Positions 37,307-49,754 are shown, counted from the first letter of the stretch. The stretch: 64,000 nt of DNA from Monilinia fructicola (GCA_008692225.1 VICG01000002.1:1256001-1320000), one strand, 5' to 3'. Made by a program: numbers and translations. The notes: generated by a model from the letters alone, not told the origin.

Positions 37307-38617
37307 TCAGCGCGCCCGGGGTATATTAAGCTCATAAGGTAATGACCCCCCAGTCTGAACCCTGCTCAACTTTATCACACTTGCCTGGCTTATAGACCTC
37401 ATACTAGAACTTGAGCTACTGCTAGTATATAACCGCCTGCTGTCGCCTCGCGATCCGGGAAATCCAGGTCTTTTACTTCGGGGAGTAACAGGAGCTGTGC
37501 CGATATGGGATCGATTAGGGATTATGTGATCCGTGCCGTGTCTGAGAGAGGCAGCTGTTCCACTTGTTCCTTCACTACCACTACGGATACTGATACTTCT
37601 CAGAGATGATGCGAGAGAACCACTTTGCGGAGTGATTGGCGTAGAACTAGATGACGCGTCGCCGTCAATATCGCTCTCTTGGTCGTCTATAGCGAGACTC
37701 ATTAATATCGCGGGACTGAGGGGCTCCATGTTGCGAAGAAGTTCTGCGAATTGTTTCATTAGGTCGCGAAATTCGGCTTCACTGATGGCGTTGGAAGAGA
37801 AGCGAGCGTATTCGTAGGCTGAAAGGAAAGATGTGGCAATGGAGGGATCGCCGATGATTCCAAAGCCGGAAAGGTGACTGATATAGTCGCGCAGACCCAT
37901 AGCGGCCGGTCGTTGAAGAAGATCGACTGCTCGAAGATCAGGCATAGGTGGTTGGGACGTCGATTGTGGATCAGGGGGTGCTAGAGACACGGCTCTTGCT
38001 TCAATCAAATGAGGCAATTCGAGAATTACAGTGATATATTGTAGACTTGGCAGATCCGCAGAGGTCGGCGAGGACCATCCATTGTGGGAAATTTGACCCC
38101 AGACGGGTTCTTTTGGTGGTATAATGATTATAGCTTCATGCGACCTCTTCTCGTTATCTTCTTGTCCAGCGCGCCTATTCCCAGGAGTTGTTATTGTTGT
38201 TGTTGCCGCCGCACCTGACCTGTTTTGCTTCGTAGTCGCATGGTGATCAATTCGCGGTCGTGAATCCCATGCGATTGCAGCACTTCGCTCCAGGCTCGCC
38301 ACAATCATCTTTCGAACCTTCTTGTTGACATCGCCCTTCTCGACAGGTATCCATGTTTTTGGTATCGCTTTGATAATTTGTCGCTCTGTCCAAATTCTCG
38401 TCATTAAGAGTATGAAACCAAAAAAAGCGGTAGCCCCATAGCAGGATGCGATGACGAAGATATTGTATAATTGATGGTTCTTTTGAGCTTGGAGAAAGGT
38501 TTCGACTGGGGTAACGAGAAGGAGACCTGTTATTACTATGTAGAGGATATAGAAGCTCGAATCATAGGCCAGTTTACCCAGATTCCAAGTAGCCGGATTG
38601 AAAAGACCTAGTTTCAT
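37307..38617 (-). CDS. DLT1: Defect at low temperature protein 1 (DLT1)-like membrane protein
   Basis: A 436-residue single-exon frame. Two membrane segments lie near the N-terminus (SFYILYIVITGLLLVTPVETF and YNIFVIASCYGATAFFGFILLM), followed by an RIWTERQIIKAIPKTWIPVEKGDV segment and LERSAAIAWDSRPR, all typical of the fungal Dlt1 family. A conserved cytosolic part follows (PVWGQISHNGWSSPTSADLPSLQYITVILELPHLIEARAVSLAPP and LRDYISHLSGFGI). The C-terminus is a Ser-rich disordered tail with a run of serines. In yeast DLT1 loss causes cold sensitivity and has been linked to sphingolipid/cell-wall phenotypes; molecular function is unclear. No introns. The start is the first ATG of the conserved MKLGLFNPATWNLGKLAYDS. 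Confidence 0.88.
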   Translation of the reverse strand: MKLGLFNPATWNLGKLAYDSSFYILYIVITGLLLVTPVETFLQAQKNHQLYNIFVIASCYGATAFFGFILLMTRIWTERQIIKAIPKTWIPVEKGDVNKKVRKMIVASLERSAAIAWDSRPRIDHHATTKQNRSGAAATTTITTPGNRRAGQEDNEKRSHEAIIIIPPKEPVWGQISHNGWSSPTSADLPSLQYITVILELPHLIEARAVSLAPPDPQSTSQPPMPDLRAVDLLQRPAAMGLRDYISHLSGFGIIGDPSIATSFLSAYEYARFSSNAISEAEFRDLMKQFAELLRNMEPLSPAILMSLAIDDQESDIDGDASSSSTPITPQSGSLASSLRSISIRSGSEGTSGTAASLRHGTDHIIPNRSHIGTAPVTPRSKRPGFPGSRGDSRRLYTSSSSSSSMRSISQASVIKLSRVQTGGSLPYELNIPRAR

Positions 38618-40179
38618 GTCGGCGACATTGTCTATTTGAACCTCAAGATCCCTCCCTGCAGGGATTCTACAGGTGCAGAGAAGATGAGGGGCTTATCCAC
38701 TTGTGTTATGTAAATTTATATCATATGCTGATAGAATGAATGAATCGAAGGAGGAAAAGAGGTGCGGAGAGTGATGATGTTGTGAAGCGGAGAACGATAT
38801 CGATATCGTTATTGAGAAAGCGGTTTTGTCTTGATATGTGTATTTTGAAGATGAAGATGAGGATGAAGTTGAATGAATGGAAGAAAGAATGAAGGAATGA
38901 ATGGATGGATCAATGAAATAGATTGAATGGATTGGATTGGATACCTAGGTAGATGAATCGAATGAATCCATTGGGGGAATACTTTTACAAGCACAGGAAG
39001 TAATAAGTACTAACGAGGTCCACGGGTAGTTCGACTGTTCGACTGTTCGACTGTTCGTTCCAAGGTTGGTTGAATTGATGATGCCCAGCTGTTAATTACC
39101 GAAATTGCGATGAATAGGAAAGTGGAGCCCTGAAAGGAACAGTAGGGAGTGCAGAGGTGGGTGCTGGTGCTGAGATTAGCGAGCACAGTAGAGTTTGAAG
39201 GCTACGGAGAAGAACTACAAGATAATCTTACAATATATATATTCTTACATGCCTACGGAGTAATTATATGTATGGATACCGAATTATATTTCCCCGCATA
39301 TCCATGGATACTCAAATACATATATAAATATATATACATATATAAATACACCAGTGGACAACACCAGGAGTACCCAGGTGCCAACTGCAATGACCCCAAA
39401 GGTTTCAATACTCGCTCAGGTATACGAGTACTTGTATTGAGAATATGTCTATAGTGTAAAGCCTACGCTGAACGTTGCTCTCCCATGCCAATTCTGCACT
39501 GGTCCACCCACGGCCATTTGATATTATCACTCTAGTAGCATATGGATGTATCAAGCATGTAACTAAAGATCGGCAAGCCATCGTCCTCTATACTCGCCTG
39601 CAAGTACTGGCTGTTGGTCACTCACTCATCACTTCAACTCCATCAACAAAGCCCGGGGTTCCCCTTCAACAGAGGACGATGAACAGAATGATAAACATTT
39701 CACATCAGCATCTCACATCGCGTCGACAATGACCAACCACATCGTGCATTCACAGTGGTATTTGTATGCTCGTGGGAGATGAGAGGTCCCTGCTTCATAC
39801 CTTTGTTTTCTGTTGCATGGCAGAAGTCTGCGCGCAAGCCCCCCGAGTGGAAGTGGTTGGGTTGGACGTGGCGGCATCACGCTGGCTGGTGCATGGGAGG
39901 TTCTCAAATCAGTCCGGACTCCTGGGGTACCACAATATATATTCTATGTTGTGTAGGGTCTTCAGCATTCTGATTACTCAGATTCAGCACCCAGCTCTTT
40001 TCTTCTTCAAATCAATCTTCCATCATCTCCATCAACATGGCAACAGGCTCTATTTAATCTCTCCAGGATATGGAGAGGAATGCCTCGGATGGCCAGAATC
40101 ATGAACAATATTAATTATCAAGCGAATGGATTTTGGAGACTTACAGTATTCATTGATAAGGGGGGGAAGGTTGGCCCCT
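38618..40179. other. Spacer between DLT1 and the MFS relic
   Basis: DLT1 promoter at the left, with a purine-rich AATGAATGGA-type stretch (38860-38935), a GTTCGACT tandem repeat and TATATA tracts near 39230-39350. No supported gene. Confidence 0.5.
39028..39057. repeat. GTTCGACT tandem repeat
   Basis: Four units, three complete, of GTTCGACT in succession in the DLT1 upstream region. Confidence 0.85.
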
Positions 40180-42261
40180 CGCCCACCAAGACATTGATAA
40201 AGCTCTGAATGCCAAGACGCACATTGTCAATCATGCGAGAAAGATTCCTAGAGGAAAGATCTTACTGCCATCATTAACGGTGACTCCTTGAAGTGCTCAA
40301 TACCAATACTATGAGATATTGAGGCCTTTTTGCCGTCGGGATGACACGCGATCAATACCTCAAAAGAAGGTCTCGGGACAACATTGCTCGAGAGGAATAT
40401 GATATTTTCGCCTCAAATCTAAGTTTCCTGATCTTACACTCATCAATTTCGCGTACCCTATAGGCCATTGCTGGAAGCGTTTGGACAAATCACCACTGGA
40501 AAGTATCTATATATTGGGCGTGTCTGACAAAGTTTGCTGATTATATCAACCTGTTTGTGCTGAACAGATTCGGGTTTTGTAACAGTGACCATTGACGGAA
40601 TTCTGATCTCTCGGATGGTAGAAAAATGGTTCAGGGAGGCTGATCAACATATAGATATGCGGTCGATTCTTTCCTATTGCTTTTGCAGTCTATTATTGCT
40701 GCAGGCAGCTTACGGGGTTCATCACACTTATTCTCATGCACTTACAATTGCTGTGTATGTTGGCAGTTTCGTGGGAGCTTTTTTTGAGGCTTAGCCGCAG
40801 ATATAATCGGTCGATGATTTGCTTTGAACGCATCGATATTCACCTGTCCAGTGACGTGTATTCTATCGGGAGTATCTCCATCGTGGACGTCTGGCCATTT
40901 TTGTTGCTTTGGTAGGATTCGCCGGAGCAGGGAATCTTATTCTCGACACCACTGTTTTGCTGGAATATCTTCCCAGCAACATGTAATGGGTATTGAGTAT
41001 GTGACGTGCATACAACACTGATGTTCATACGAGCTGACTCTATATTATAGCATGGCTCGCTGTGGTGGGGATTAGGTCATGCTATGGCTGGGGAACGTTC
41101 CCAGCCTAGGCTTTTATGTGAATTTTGTCAATTTGGCTCCAAATCCAACTGTCTCATTAATAAATCTTGTTACAGCTCGAGCAAAATGGAATTGTTTGAC
41201 GGCAGATGAATCTACAGGTGTGACGTGTACCTACGGCAACAACAAAAGACGGATATACCTCATGTATACATCCGGACTCTTGGTTTTGGCGATGAGCATT
41301 GCCCGAATCACTATTCTTCAACTTAAAGAAACGCTCGAGTATTTTCCCAGGAAGGGGAAGGATACACTAACAGTTGATGGATGCCGATAGATGAGCTTGA
41401 GATGCAATCGTCCATGCTCGATAACTGATGAAATGCTTGAGAGTTGCGCCACCGTTAGATTTTCACATGGAAGCAGTAAACTGTCAGTCTCCGAATTAAG
41501 CATTCATTTTAAAGTGCTTTTGACTACCACAAAGACTACCCTTGGTCTGATTATCATGGATACTTATAGGTCTCGCATGTCCTCTTTTTTACGTATTCTT
41601 GCCTACCTATATCGCAATTCGTGGTCCAGAATTTGGCAATATCCCAACATTTGAGAGGTGGGGGAATTATAAGTTGGTAAGTGCCAGTGGAATTCCTCTT
41701 GGTAAACGCAGCTTTAAAGTTGTTGCATATAATTCTAACAAACTAGGGGCCGACGCTTGCGGGATGTATGGCAAATTGCAAAGTCCTGGGTCGTAGATAT
41801 ACGGTTGCCATCGGTGCTCTAATCCCTAGTAAGTTCTGTACTTTTAATGTTCTGTTGTCTTAGCTTTGACCTGCCAAATACTAATTCAATCAAAGTGGTG
41901 TTATTCTTTGCTTAGACCCAGGTTCGATCTCAACCCCAAACATTGGCATCTCCTAGGCGATTCCTTTCTTCCTGGATGTTTACTACGGCACTCTTTACGC
42001 GTATACACCTGAGCTTCTTCTCTTTGCCCATCGAGCCACTGGCAATGGAGCATCTGCGGCTTGCAACAGGGTAATGGGTATTTTGAGTGCGGTTACTGCA
42101 ACAGCCCTGGAGTCTCAAATACCAGTACACCTGCGCTTTGTTTGCGCGGCATTATATAGTGTTATAGCTTTAATTGCAGCGTTTTCCCATTCAAACCTTT
42201 TGGGAAAAGAAGTTTTTAAGAACAGGGGAAGGGAACAAGAGATTGAATATGGTGGGTAGAG
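40180..42261 (+). pseudogene. Decayed MFS transporter (sugar/organic-acid-like)
   Basis: Fragments of one transporter appear in order in all three plus-strand frames, interrupted by stops and shifts. Recognisable pieces: TIAVYVGSFVGAFF followed by a degraded GLAADIIGR-like stretch near 40790; LVGFAGAGNLILDTTVLLEYLPSNM near 40910-40985; WNCLTADESTGVTCTY and RRIYLMYTSGLLVLAMSIARITI near 41190-41310; then YTPELLLFAHRATGNGASAACNRVMGIL and an Ala-rich last helix near 42000-42250. The last motif is diagnostic of this MFS group (normally YTPE...HRATGNG). Several Trp and Gln codons have become stops (for example TGA at about 40793 and TAA after the SNM segment), consistent with C-to-T or G-to-A changes. 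Many breaks mean this copy is not functional. Confidence 0.78.
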
Positions 42262-42728
42262 GCTATCCACCAGGCTTGTGTCAAGAATGATGGCTGCAAA
42301 AAAGTGATGAAATTAGGAGTATAGATTGTGGAAAGGTGTCTGGACAATCGAATATATTTGAGAAAATAATTCCTACTGTGTTGTCCAATAAGTGCCTAAA
42401 TATTCACAATACTTAATAGAAAACGAATATTGAATACTCAAGGTGTACTCATATTGTGGAACTTAAATTATATGTATTTCAAAAAGACCAAAGAGAAGAT
42501 TGTAATTGTAGGAATTAACATCGGGTCTGATGCAGTAGATGTAGCTTATACGAGACCACGTGACAACACTAGCTCTTGACACTTTGGGTTAGGAAGGTAT
42601 CGCAACTTCAATGATCCTCCTCCAACTTTAACCTCAACATCAACCCTACAAACCTACCTCAACTTTCCCGGAAAGCTCCATAGTGTTGCCAAAAGAGAAT
42701 TTAGGGATAATTCCCAAGCCTCTCCATC
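42262..42728. promoter_or_regulatory. Upstream region of V-ATPase subunit a
   Basis: A+T-rich spacer directly before the V-ATPase gene, ending in a C/A-rich leader (ATGATCCTCCTCCAACTTTAACC-type). Probably its promoter; no specific element assigned. Confidence 0.4.
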
Positions 42729-45447
42729 ATGGCACCATCACAGGATACCATGTTTCGCTCTGCGGACATGAGTATGGTTCAACTTTACATTGCCAACGAA
42801 ATTGGACGCGAAATTGTAAATGCATTAGGAGAACTTGGACAGATTCAATTCCGAGATGTATGTCTCAATCCTCCCAACTGACGCTGAAGTTCTAATTACT
42901 TTCGTAGCTCAATTCCGATGTTACTGCCTTTCAGCGGACGTTCACTCAAGAAATAAGACGACTCGACAATGTCGAAAGACAGCTTCGTATGTGCCGACAA
43001 GAGCTAAGCCTCAATCCATTGATACTGATTTACATACAGGATACTTTCATACACAGATGGATAAAGCAGGAATTCCTCTTAGAAAGCTAGACCTTGATGT
43101 CGAAACTCTCGCCGCCCCTTCCGCCACCGAAATTGATGAACTTTCCGATCGCAGCCAGAGCCTCGAGCAACGAATCGCATCCTTAAATGATAGCTACGAA
43201 ACTTTGAAAAAGAGGGAGGTTGAGCTTACAGAATGGAGATGGGTACTCAGAGAAGCTGGATCTTTCTTCGACCGAGCTCACGGAAATGTGGAGGAGATTA
43301 GAGCTTCCACCGATAACGACGACGCTCCTTTACTCCAGGATATCGAACAATCACATCAAAATGGGGATGCAGAGCGATCATTCTCTGGTATGAATATTGG
43401 GTTTGTCTCTGGGGTTATTCCTCGGGATCGCATTGCAGCATTCGAGCGTATCTTATGGAGAACCCTTCGTGGTAACCTGTACATGAACCAGTCCGAGATT
43501 TCGGAGCCTATTATTGATCCCACAAACAACGAGGCGATAAACAAAAACGTTTTTGTCATTTTCGCACATGGAAAGGAACTTATCGCCAAGATCAGGAAGA
43601 TTTCTGAATCTCTTGGTGCGGATCTTTACAGCGTGGACGAGAACAGTGATCTTCGTAGGGACCAAATTCATGAAGTCAATACTCGTTTGAGCGATCTTGG
43701 TAGCGTTCTCCGTAACACGAAGCAAACACTCGACGCCGAACTCACTCAAATTGCTCGGAGTTTGGCTGCGTGGATTGTTATCATCAAGAAAGAGAAGGCA
43801 GTTTATCAAACGCTGAACTTGTTCTCTTATGATCATGCTAGGAAGACCTTGATTGCTGAGGCTTGGTGTCCTTCAAACTCTCTGCCTTTAATCAAGTCTA
43901 CTCTTCACGATGTCAACAACAGAGCCGGTCTTTCCGTCCCGTCGATTATCAACGAGATTAGAACGAACAAAACTCCCCCAACCTACCAGAAGACGAACAA
44001 ATTCACGGAAGGTTTCCAGACCATTATCAATGCTTATGGTACAGCGAAGTATCAAGAAGTCAATCCTGGTCTGCCAACTATCGTTACTTTCCCGTTTCTT
44101 TTCGCTGTCATGTTTGGTGATTTTGGACATGGTGTTATCATGGTTTGTGCAGCTGCGGCTATGATCTATTGGGAGAAGTCATTGAAGAAAGTTCGGGATG
44201 AACTCTTCTCCATGGCTTTTTACGGTCGATATATCATGTTGATGATGGGTATCTTCTCTATGTACACGGGTCTCATTTACAATGATGTGTTCTCCAAGTC
44301 CTTCTCATTCTTTCCTAGTGCTTGGGCTTGGTCAGAGAATTACCCTGACTCTATTGAGGCTCATCTCAAAGAGCCAACAGGATACCGATACCCATTTGGT
44401 CTTGACTGGATGTGGCATGACACGGAAAATGACCTTCTGTTCACGAACAGTTACAAGATGAAATTGAGTATTTTGATGGGTTGGTGTCACATGACCTACT
44501 CATTGTGTCTCTCTTATATCAATGCGCGTCATTTCAAGACCCCTATTGATATCTGGGGCGTTTTCGTCCCAGGAATGATTTTCTTCCAGGCCATCTTTGG
44601 ATATCTTGTGTTTGCCATTGTCTACAAATGGTCCATAGATTGGCAGGGTATCGGAGAATCGCCCCCAGGTCTATTAAACATGTTGATCTACATGTTCTTG
44701 TCACCTGGAACTATTGAAGAACAACTTTATTCTGGCCAAGGATTTGTTCAAGTTTGTTTGGTTCTCCTTGCTGTCATCCAAGTACCCATCCTGCTGCTAC
44801 TCAAACCATTCTATCTTCGATGGGAGCATAACAAGGCTCGAGGAAGAGGCTACAGAGGTATTGGCGAAACATCTCGAGTTAGCGCACTTGATGGAGATGA
44901 TGATGATGACCATACTTTAGATGGTAGATTAAGTATGAACAGCGATGGTGAAGGGGTTGCTATGATTACACAGGACATTGGAGACGAAGAACACGAAGAA
45001 TTCGAGTTCTCCGAAGTTATGATTCATCAAGTTATTCACACTATCGGTATGTGTCCTTAGTCTCGTATTGTGTCGTATCTTTGCTAACATTCTCTAGAAT
45101 TTTGTCTGAATTGTGTATCTCACACCGCCTCATACCTTCGTCTGTGGGCCCTGTCCCTTGCTCATCAGCAACTTTCTGTTGTGTTATGGGATATGACGCT
45201 TTCTATTGGTCTTCATATGACTGGTGCTGCAGGTGTCTTTATGGTCGTGGTTACCTTCTTCGCATGGTTCTTCCTCACGATTGCCGTGTTGGTTGTCATG
45301 GAAGGTACTAGTGCAATGTTGCACAGTCTTCGTTTGCATTGGGTGGAAGCTATGAGCAAGCATTTCATGGGAGATGGAATACCGTTCGAACCATTTTCCT
45401 TTAAACAAATGCTGGAGGACGATGCCTCAGCTGCTGATATTTCCTAA
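42729..45447 (+). CDS. VPH1: V-type proton ATPase subunit a (Vph1/Stv1 type)
   Basis: Membrane subunit of the V0 sector that forms the proton half-channels and couples ATP hydrolysis to acidification of vacuole or Golgi. Four exons (42729-42857, 42908-42986, 43040-45046, 45098-45447) give 854 residues, normal for the family. The N-terminal cytosolic half begins [37 protein letters not shown]. The membrane half contains [21 protein letters not shown] sequence ([19 protein letters not shown]), [18 protein letters not shown], and LGWCHM-type helix [20 protein letters not shown]. The last exon carries the essential Arg in [19 protein letters not shown] Asp-rich insert ([12 protein letters not shown]) lies between helices. 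No frame defects are seen over 2.5 kb of coding sequence. Confidence 0.97.
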
Positions 45448-45783
45448 GAGTTTTATAGTTCCTTGTGTTTATTAGTTTCTTTCCTGTTATCGTAGATCCA
45501 CCTGTAGAATCAAGATGTGTACTTTTATAATACCTATGTCGATCTTACTATTGATAGCCAGAACAAGCGATCCATGATTCTTCAACCTGAATTACTACCA
45601 TATCAAGTATTTAGTTTTTTTCTTCCCAGCAGCGACAACAGGGTGTTCATTGCCGAGAATCCATTCGCTCACAATCCATGTATTGCAGCAATCCTATAGT
45701 TACGAGATACAGTCGTGAGCCCCTCCCAAAAATCGCGGGTATTCCTGATGATGCAGACGCAATACGCGGGAGGTGGATACTGA

Positions 45784-45814
45784 ACTGTACTGTACTGTAC
45801 TGTACTGTACTGTA
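45784..45814. repeat. ACTGT pentanucleotide repeat
   Basis: Six consecutive ACTGT units in non-coding sequence. Confidence 0.9.
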
Positions 45815-46062
45815 AGTAGGTACTGTGCAGTGCTGGGTGGGTAAGACATCGATCGTATTGACACTGTACCATATCTCGGTCTGGATCTAGATCTGGGTCT
45901 AGGTGTAGGCGTTGGTGTACGGAGCAGGTGTAGGTAAGTCTGTGACTCTGTGGAGTCATAAGACGGTGAGTCGTCGGATACTGGGTTTGTAGGTGTGTAT
46001 GCGTGTAGGGTTTTAGGTTTGTAGATATTCATATGAATGCAATGGATATAGGCATATATGGA

Positions 46063-46090
46063 TGTCTGTCTGTCTGTCTGTCTGTCTGTC
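46063..46090. repeat. GTCT tetranucleotide repeat
   Basis: About seven consecutive GTCT units in non-coding sequence. Confidence 0.9.
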
Positions 46091-47047
46091 CGAAGGCTGT
46101 ACCTGGTGTATGAATCATGAGATACTATTCTCAATCAAATCCTTCCTCCCCTCGCTACACAGAATTTCTCATGTCGTCCAAGCGGCAGAGAATGAGTGAG
46201 TGAGTGGTTTCTTCAAGGATGATTGTCACACCGATGTTATTGCTGTGGTCTGGTATGATGCCCGTGACACGAATGCAATTCCTCTTCCACGTCCACGGGT
46301 CTTCTTTTCCTTTCTCAGCTGGAACTGCGTAATCGATAAGGCGGGAGGAAAACAAGCTTTTCCCTTGTACCAGATATCCTTGTATTAGCTTGCCTGTACT
46401 GTATTACATTACCTTGTCCACTACAGTCTCTCCTTGCTACTGCACAGTATTTGCTCCACAATGCTCCACGATCGCTTTTCTTTTGCCTTGCAGTAACATT
46501 TTGAAGGGTAATGAAGTGATGCAGCTACCAATAAACTGCTGCTAAATTCTTCATGGACGGTTAATAAATGCTAATAAATTATTCGTAAAATATCAAGAAG
46601 ATACTAATCAACTACTCATATAAACGATTAACAAACCTTGAAGATATCCAATCATTATTCCAGGTTGTTCTTATTATTACGGTTGAAGCTTTTTTGGTCT
46701 TTTGTATATTTGTTCCCTTTGCTCTCCAGCTTGTTCCCTCTCTTCCCCCCACTCTCTCTCTCCTGTCTCCGCTCTCACTGAAGTACGTACTGCGGTAGAT
46801 ATATTCTTAAGAGCTTGTTTTCCTTTTCGTTTTGATGAGACTGTGTTTTTTTCTGTTCTTCATCATTCGATCATTAGTTCTACCCATTCACTTTACCTCA
46901 GCCTCGTACTTATATACGAAGTACATCCAAATACGCCACGCCTCGTTGCTTAACCTTGGTCTTTGAAATTTCTTTCAAAGGATTCACAACAGATAATACA
47001 TCAGAGAGAGAGAGAGGGAGAGAGAAAACTCAAAAGACAAACGCAAA

Positions 47048-49016
47048 ATGGCTTTTAACAACAGAAAGTTCTCTATGAATAGGTCCACGGGGGCTCCAAG
47101 ATTATCTTCCAAGTTGAATAGAAGATTCTCTACTCATGATCCTTCTGCTAATGGTAAGTCCTCTACTTCGCTTGCTCACCGCATCTTGTGGAATTTTCTC
47201 TCTCCAAAGTTGAAGAGCGTCAGTGAAGAGCTTCAATATTCTTCTCACGTCTATCTCTCTCCTTTGGAGAAGTGACTTTTATGGGCGGCATAATTTCGGA
47301 AACCCTCTCAAAATGTTGGGGATGCGGGGCAGAGTTTAAGGAGATGACTCTCTATAATTGCTTTCAGATCTCTCTATCTCTATTTAGAGAAGATTTTTTT
47401 TTGGGGCTCCCTTATGTTCTAGACCTTGACTGACCATGGAGGAAGAAATGGACTCCCAGATCCATAAGCAGTTCCGTAATGCCCATGAAGGCCACAAGTC
47501 TCATGCGGGTCTCGACCCAACCCGTGCCTCTACCGGTGTAGTCTGGTGTACCGAAAGAGCCTACGAGCACGGGTTCGCCGAAGAGCCTGAGAAATGGGCA
47601 AACCTTGGACAAGGCGCCCCTGAAGTCGATGACGAAATCGCAGGCAGTTTCAAGCGTCCCGAGACCATCGATATTACAATGGCAGGAAGAGAATATGGTC
47701 CTACGGCTGGCATCAAGAGTTTGAGAGCTGCTGTTGCAAACTTGTACAACGTGCATCACAGACAGGGCAAGGAAAGTCAATATACCTGGGAGAATGTCTG
47801 CATTGTTCCAGGTGGTCGCGCTGGCTTGATCAGAATTGCTGCAGTCTTGAATAATGCCTATTTGGGATTCTTCATTCCTGATTACACTGCATACAATGAG
47901 ATGTTGTCATTATTTAAAAACGTGGGTCGTCTAATATATAATATCTGTTGGCGTGGAACGTTTGAAGGCTTACTCATATCAGTTTGCGGCAATTCCATCT
48001 CCCCTCTCCGGAGAAGATGGTTATCACATCCACCCCAATAAGATTGAGGAGGAGATTGCTCGTGGTACCTCTGTCATCTTGACCTCGAACCCTAGAAATC
48101 CTACGGGAAAAGTTGTCAAGAACCCTGAGCTTGCCGAAATTCAAGATATCTGCAGAGATAGAGCTACTCTCATCATGGATGAGTTTTATGGAGGTTATAA
48201 CTACACTAGTAATTGTGACGGTACCACCATCAGTGCTGCCGAGAACATCGAAGATGTTGATGAGGATGATGTCTTGATCATTGATGGTCTCACCAAGCGT
48301 TTCAGATTACCCGGATGGAGAATTGCTTGGATTGTTGGACCAAAGGTTTGCATATTTTTCATCTCTCAAAACCCAGTAGCCTTGCTAACAATGAAAAGGA
48401 ATTCATCAAGGCTATTGGTTCATGTGGTTCCTACCTTGATGGTGGTGCCAATGTTCCTTTCCAAGAGGCTGCCATTCCTATGCTTGAGCCTAATAAGGTT
48501 AGAGAGGAAATGAAGGCTTTGCAAAGTCATTTCCGTGATAAGCGTGACTATGTTATCAACCGCCTTCGTGGAATGGGTTTCAAGATCAAGGAAGTACCTG
48601 ACAGTACCTTTTACTTATGGTTGGGTAAGTCTACGAACATTGATAACTTTGAGATCGAAATACTAATACATGAGAATAGATCTTGAAGGACTCCCTGCCG
48701 CAATTGCCGATGGCCTTAACTTCTTTCAAGCTTGTCTTGAGGAACGCGTTATCGTGGTTCCAGGTATCTTTTTCGACTTGAACCCAAGTAAAAGAAGAGA
48801 TTTGTTCGATAGTCCTTGTCATCACTTTGTAAGATTTTCTTACGGTCCAACAATGGATATTTTGAAGATGGGATTGGACGGTATTGAGAGAGTGGTTAAC
48901 AAGTAAGTTTTTGTGATCTGCGTGGTAGCATGAGAAGGAAATGATACTAATGCGGAAACAGATTCACAAAGCCAGGTGAACCATTAGAACAGGCTGTAGA
49001 GGATGATGAAGAATAA
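47048..49016 (+). CDS. PLP-dependent aminotransferase, class I/II
   Basis: Fold-type I aminotransferase using pyridoxal phosphate; substrate not determined. Six exons (47048-47153, 47446-47921, 47983-48345, 48399-48624, 48680-48902, 48962-49016) give 482 residues. The N-terminus (MAFNNRKFSMNRSTGAPRLSSKLNRRFSTHD) is basic and Ser-rich and could be a mitochondrial targeting peptide. Then WANLGQGAPE, EYGPTAGIKSLRAAVANLYN, ENVCIVPGGRAGL, LTSNPRNPTGKVV (Asn of the PLP site), LIMDEFYGGYNY and IDGLTKRFRLPGWRIAW with the PLP-binding Lys299 and the usual Gly-Trp-Arg. The C-terminal domain includes IVVPGIFF and FVRFSYG (substrate carboxylate-binding Arg). Exon 2 uses an unusual GAAG acceptor; it is the choice that keeps frame. 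The 292-bp first intron is long for this genome. Confidence 0.9.
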
Positions 49017-49554
49017 ATAGAGCATCATATGGAACGACATTTTGAAGAAAGGGATAGATGGACTAAATCATAGCGATCTACCAGGTTTGAGCATGGAATT
49101 TTTCTTTTGAAATCATGTCTATACTTGGAGAGTACATACATATAACGAATAGAAATACAATGCTTTCTTAAACATAAACATTTCAGGTTCAGCGTAGGAA
49201 TGTTATTCTTTACGTAAAAGTCTATAACATGTTATTACATTCTAAAAAGTTGCTTCTAAAATCTATTACTAAAATCTTTTTTTTTTCCTTTTTTTTTCTT
49301 TTTTGGATAAGAGATATATTATTTTACTCGACGCTAACATAAATTATAAGATCCTAATCACAAAAGCTATAGTAAAATCAATCATATTAGATATAGCAAA
49401 GCCATCTACATCTATTTGATAAATACTATGGATATCTATACATCCACTCATCCATCAACATTATTCAAAGTACTCACCGGCCCCCCACTTTCTCCATTCA
49501 TTCATCTAGTATACCCCTCTTTAAAATACAAACGCCTGGTGGCCCCAACCCATC

Positions 49555-49583
49555 AAACCAACCAACCAACCAACCAACCAACC
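49555..49583. repeat. CCAA tetranucleotide repeat
   Basis: About seven consecutive AACC/CCAA units. A similar, shorter CCAA stretch occurs at about 56728-56752. Confidence 0.88.
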
Positions 49584-49670
49584 ATACCTAAATAATTATT
49601 TTAAACACCGCTCAAAAGCAAACAAACACAAAAAACAAAAACAAAATCTAAAGAATAAAAAAAAAATCAC

Positions 49671-49677
49671 AAAAAAA
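49671..49677 (-). terminator. Pol III terminator of the tRNA gene
   Basis: Seven A residues on the plus strand are seven T residues on the tRNA strand, five bases after the tRNA 3' end. This is the expected RNA polymerase III stop. Confidence 0.7.
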
Positions 49678-49682
49678 TAACT

Positions 49683-49754
49683 TGGACTAGCGGCGAATCG
49701 AACGCCGGACCTCTCCCATGCTAAGGGAACATTATACCACTAAACCACAAGCCC
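49683..49754 (-). tRNA. tRNA-Ala (anticodon AGC)
   Basis: On the minus strand 72 nt fold as a tRNA without intron. The acceptor stem is GGGCTTG with CTAGTCC, with one T-T mismatch at pair 6 and a G-T pair. The A box TGGTTTAGTGG and B box GTTCGATTC are present. The anticodon stem TTCCC/GGGAG closes a 7-nt loop TTAGCAT whose central triplet is AGC, reading GCU/GCC after deamination. The T-stem CGGCG/CGCCG is perfect. A T-run follows the 3' end. Confidence 0.88.

Larger units (their letters stand above)
45448..47047. other. Intergenic region with microsatellites
   Basis: No supported gene in about 1.6 kb. It holds an ACTGT array and a GTCT array on the left, and a C/T-rich promoter stretch (CTCTCTCTCC) with a GAGAGAGAGA leader just before the aminotransferase start. 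Confidence 0.5.
49017..49682. other. A+T-rich spacer with CCAA repeat
   Basis: 3' region of the aminotransferase gene, then a T-rich stretch (49270-49300), a CCAA array (49555-49583) and an A-rich stretch that supplies the tRNA terminator. No gene supported. Confidence 0.5.

Noticed and set aside
39475..40104. Overlapping plus-strand frames before the MFS relic
   Set aside because: Short, low-information frames with no recognisable protein and no intron support.
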